Program-made: the position numbers and the translations under genes | Assembly: GCA_024642605.1 (NCBI GenBank) | Contig: JAHEAT010000068.1 | Span: 1-8,533 of the forward strand | DNA length: 8,533 nucleotides | Reading direction: 5' to 3' | From: Microbacteriaceae bacterium | GTDB lineage: Bacteria; Actinomycetota; Actinomycetes; Actinomycetales; Microbacteriaceae | The notes under the pieces: model-generated | Database searches by the model: none | What the model saw: only the letters and a program-made list of their open reading frames with translations | What the model was told of the DNA's origin: nothing | In this document: in pieces, positions 7,044 through 8,533 of the stretch | How the letters are laid out: each line of letters starts with the position of its first letter | Numbering within the stretch: the first letter of the stretch is position 1

Positions 7044-7418
7044 ATGACAGCCACCAAGCAGGCCATCGCGGCCACCCAAATTGCGGCCGAGGCCGCCCTC
7101 GACAAACTAGCCGAAAACCTCGTAGCACTAGATGTGAGCTCTCATCTTGCGCTAACCGACGTGTTTCTGTTGGTTTCCGGAAGAAGCGAACGGCAAGTAG
7201 CCGCAATTTCCGACTCGATTGAAGAAAAGATGCTCGAATCGGGTATCAAGCTTCTTCGCCGAGAAGGAAAAACCTTGGCGCGCTGGATTTTGCTCGACTT
7301 TGGTGATGTGATCGTTCACGTGATGCACGAAGAAGATCGAGTGTTCTATTCACTTGAGCGGCTTTGGAATGATTGCCCTGTCGTGAAGATTGCGTCGCTG
7401 CAAGAGCAGAAGTTGTAG
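7044..7418 (+). CDS. rsfS: Ribosomal silencing factor RsfS (Iojap family)
   Basis: Binds ribosomal protein L14 and blocks joining of the 30S and 50S subunits, damping translation in starvation or stationary phase. The 124 residues are usual for the family. Conserved parts are ALTDVFLLVSGRSERQV (36-52), matching the common DxFxIxSGxSxRxV pattern, and WILLDFGDVIVHVMHEEDR (81-99) followed by FYSLERLW (101-108), the family's strongest block. The ATG lies six bases after the previous stop; only a weak purine-rich stretch (AAGATAG) precedes it, so translation may rely on coupling. It is the last protein gene of the run that began with obgE and is followed by tRNA-Ala. Confidence 0.97.
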   Translation: MTATKQAIAATQIAAEAALDKLAENLVALDVSSHLALTDVFLLVSGRSERQVAAISDSIEEKMLESGIKLLRREGKTLARWILLDFGDVIVHVMHEEDRVFYSLERLWNDCPVVKIASLQEQKL

Positions 7419-7440
7419 TAATCTATTCAAGTTGCTCTAA

Positions 7441-7513
7441 GGGCCTGTGGCGCAGCTGGTAGCGCACCTGCATGGCATGCAGGGGGTCAGGGGTTCAAAT
7501 CCCCTCAGGTCCA
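7441..7513 (+). tRNA. tRNA-Ala (anticodon GGC)
   Basis: A 73-base tRNA that folds fully. The acceptor is GGGCCTG with CAGGTCC (one G-U). The D arm is GCGC/GCGC with loop AGCTGGTA. The anticodon stem is CCTGC/GCAGG with loop ATGGCAT, giving anticodon GGC for alanine GCC/GCU codons. The variable loop is GGGTC, and the T arm is AGGGG-TTCAAAT-CCCCT. The discriminator is A. CCA is not encoded (CTA follows), so it must be added enzymatically. It lies 22 bases after rsfS. TAATCT at 7419-7424 could be a -10 for its own transcript, but no matching -35 is visible, so co-transcription with rsfS followed by processing is equally likely. Confidence 0.98.
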
Positions 7514-7515
7514 CT

Positions 7516-7549
7516 AAAACCCCATCCGCGAGGGTGGGGTTTTTCCTTT
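7516..7549 (+). terminator. Strong bidirectional terminator after tRNA-Ala
   Basis: AAAACCCCATCC (7516-7527) pairs with GGGTGGGGTTTTT through 7532-7543: 12 pairs with one G-U, closed by the stable tetraloop GCGA (7528-7531). T bases follow on the plus strand (7540-7544, then TTT at 7547-7549). The A run on the left arm reads as a T run on the minus strand, so the same hairpin can end the converging DUF167 transcript, whose stop lies nine bases beyond it. Confidence 0.9.
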
Positions 7550-7557
7550 AACTGAAG

Positions 7558-7779
7558 CTATAGATCTATTTCAACAATTTTGATTCTTGACTTTGAGCCT
7601 TTGATCACGGCAACTCGGCTCTTTGCAACACCATAATGTTTCGCCAGAATCTGTTCCAAAGCCTGGTTAGCCTGACCTTCAACCGGCCTTTCCGCCAAAT
7701 ACACGAGTAAGCCATCATCGAGTGCCTCTACCAGCGGGCCTTTTTTCGAATTGGGCTTGACGGTGACCGTTACTTTCAC
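7558..7779 (-). CDS. DUF167 / YggU family small protein
   Basis: A 73-residue protein of the DUF167 (YggU) family, small alpha/beta proteins with no settled biochemical role. Family marks are MKVTVTVKPNSKK at the N-terminus, LLVYLAERPVEGQANQALEQILAKHYGV in the middle (residues 24-51) and VAVIKGSKSRIKIVEI at the end. It matches the usual pattern V-KP-S, A-PV-G-AN-AL, and V-I-G--SR-K. The start is GTG (7779-7777 on the minus strand), giving a typical N-terminus. It diverges from deoC and converges on the terminator at 7516-7549. No Shine-Dalgarno sequence is at a useful distance; see the -10 candidate at 7786-7791. Confidence 0.93.
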   Translation of the reverse strand: MKVTVTVKPNSKKGPLVEALDDGLLVYLAERPVEGQANQALEQILAKHYGVAKSRVAVIKGSKSRIKIVEIDL

Positions 7780-7785
7780 AGCCCA

Positions 7786-7791
7786 AACCTA
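7786..7791 (-). promoter_or_regulatory. Candidate -10 for the DUF167 gene (leaderless)
   Basis: On the minus strand TAGGTT (7791 down to 7786) fits the loose actinobacterial TANNNT pattern. It lies exactly six bases before the GTG start, so transcription would begin at or near the start codon. It shares bases 7790-7791 with the deoC -10. No -35 is evident, and the call rests on spacing alone. Confidence 0.4.
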
Positions 7792-7795
7792 TACT
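7790..7795 (+). promoter_or_regulatory. -10 element for deoC, leaderless transcript
   Basis: TATACT is close to the TATAAT consensus. Six bases (GCTTCT) separate it from the deoC ATG at 7802, which puts the transcription start at or next to the A of the ATG. No Shine-Dalgarno sequence is present, consistent with leaderless translation, which is common in Actinobacteria. The -35 region has no clear match at 16-19 bases; TTGACG at 7757-7762 is too far away. Confidence 0.6.
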
Positions 7796-7801
7796 GCTTC
7801 T

Positions 7802-8503
7802 ATGACTGCAACCTACCGCGGCTACACCCTCGACGAAGTAGCCCAAACCATCGACCACTCGGTTTTGAAACCGGAAGCCACCATGAAAGACATTGTGGAC
7901 GGTTGCCAACTCGCTGCAAAACACCACACTGCAACTGTGTGCATTCGCCCTTGCGACGTTGAACTGGCGGTTTCACTTCTCTCGGGAACCGATGTTGGCG
8001 TAGCTACGGTGATCGGTTTTCCTCACGGCACCACCACTACGGCTACCAAGGTTTTCGAGTCGGTTGAGGCCCTGCACAACGGTGCCGTTGAGCTCGATAT
8101 GGTTCTAAATATCTCCGCTTTAGTTTCGGGCGATTATGACTTCGTGAAGCAAGACATAGAAGCTGTGGTTCGCGCGGCAAAAGCGCAGTTGCCGACTTGC
8201 CAGATCAAGGTGATTTTCGAAACCGCACTGCTTACCGATGAGCAAATAGTGACGGCTTGTGAACTTTCCGAAGCTGCTGGAGCCGACTTCGTTAAGACTT
8301 CAACCGGGTTTTCAACGGGAGGTGCAACCATGCACGCCGTCAAGCTCATGAAGCAAACCGTTGGAGACCGCCTAAAGGTTAAGTCTTCGGGGGGAGTAAA
8401 GACTCTCGACCAACTCATTGACTACATGGAGGCTGGAGTTAGTCGTTCGGGTTGTTCGGCCACCGAAGGGGTGCTCACCGAATTCATGGCCAAAGCGCGT
8501 TAG
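7802..8503 (+). CDS. deoC: Deoxyribose-phosphate aldolase
   Basis: Class I aldolase that splits 2-deoxyribose 5-phosphate into glyceraldehyde 3-phosphate and acetaldehyde in deoxynucleoside breakdown. The 233 residues from the ATG are normal. Catalytic residues are visible: D99 in ELDMVLN, Schiff-base Lys165 in DFVKTSTGF and the activating Lys194 in LKVKSSGGVKT. TIDHSVLKPEAT (17-28) is the typical N-terminal substrate-binding stretch. The C-terminal phosphate-site region reads GVSRSGCSAT (212-221) where GASRIGTSSG-like sequence is usual. An open frame extends back to a TTG at 7751, but this would overlap the divergent DUF167 gene and add residues outside the family. The ATG at 7802, six bases after TATACT, is preferred. 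No other deo-operon gene is seen; it appears to be a single gene, with only 30 bases left downstream. Confidence 0.96.
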   Translation: MTATYRGYTLDEVAQTIDHSVLKPEATMKDIVDGCQLAAKHHTATVCIRPCDVELAVSLLSGTDVGVATVIGFPHGTTTTATKVFESVEALHNGAVELDMVLNISALVSGDYDFVKQDIEAVVRAAKAQLPTCQIKVIFETALLTDEQIVTACELSEAAGADFVKTSTGFSTGGATMHAVKLMKQTVGDRLKVKSSGGVKTLDQLIDYMEAGVSRSGCSATEGVLTEFMAKAR

Positions 8504-8533
8504 TCAGAAGACAGCCGCTTACTTTGTTTTTTG

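Noticed and set aside
7751..7801. TTG-initiated extension of deoC
   Set aside because: It would overlap the DUF167 start and run through the -10 element; the ATG at 7802 gives the standard DeoC N-terminus.
8504..8533. Possible end of a converging minus-strand gene (in-frame stop at 8521-8519) or a terminator after deoC
   Set aside because: Only four codons are visible before the edge and no hairpin precedes the T run, so neither can be supported.

Overview
This window is core chromosomal DNA from a high-G+C Gram-positive bacterium (Actinobacteria). It most resembles a small-genome, moderate-G+C member of Microbacteriaceae, such as the freshwater Rhodoluna/Aquiluna type. That placement is an inference from gene order (rne-rplU-rpmA-obgE-proB-proA-small membrane gene-nadD-hypothetical-rsfS-tRNA-Ala), the long actinobacterial Obg C-terminus, frequent GTG/TTG starts and a likely leaderless promoter. 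No database search was possible.

Layout. Positions 5-1126 hold the 3' part of a ribonuclease E/G gene cut by the left edge, with an in-frame TAA at 2-4. A well-formed promoter (1133-1161) and a small leader hairpin precede rplU-rpmA (ribosomal proteins L21 and L27), which end at a hairpin terminator (about 1820-1853). A tightly packed plus-strand run follows: obgE, proB, proA, a 60-residue membrane protein, nadD, an unknown tail-anchored-like protein, rsfS and tRNA-Ala(GGC). It closes at a strong, apparently bidirectional terminator with a GCGA tetraloop (7516-7549). Beyond that, a minus-strand DUF167 gene and plus-strand deoC diverge from a 22-base spacer. The spacer holds two overlapping -10-like elements, each six bases from a start codon, so both messages may be leaderless. 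Only 30 bases follow deoC.

How the genes relate. RNase E/G, L21, L27, Obg and RsfS serve RNA processing and ribosome assembly or silencing. ProB and ProA perform the first two steps of proline synthesis from glutamate. NadD makes the dinucleotide of the NAD pathway. DeoC recovers carbon from deoxyribose phosphate. The stop-start spacing between obgE, proB and proA suggests translational coupling.

I found no mobile element, CRISPR array, phage gene, defence gene or other sign of an undescribed system. The points worth a second look are small: the edge stop codon in rne, the rplU leader, the divergent leaderless promoter pair, two poorly characterised membrane proteins and several family-level sequence deviations. 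No stretch over 300 bases lacks a gene.
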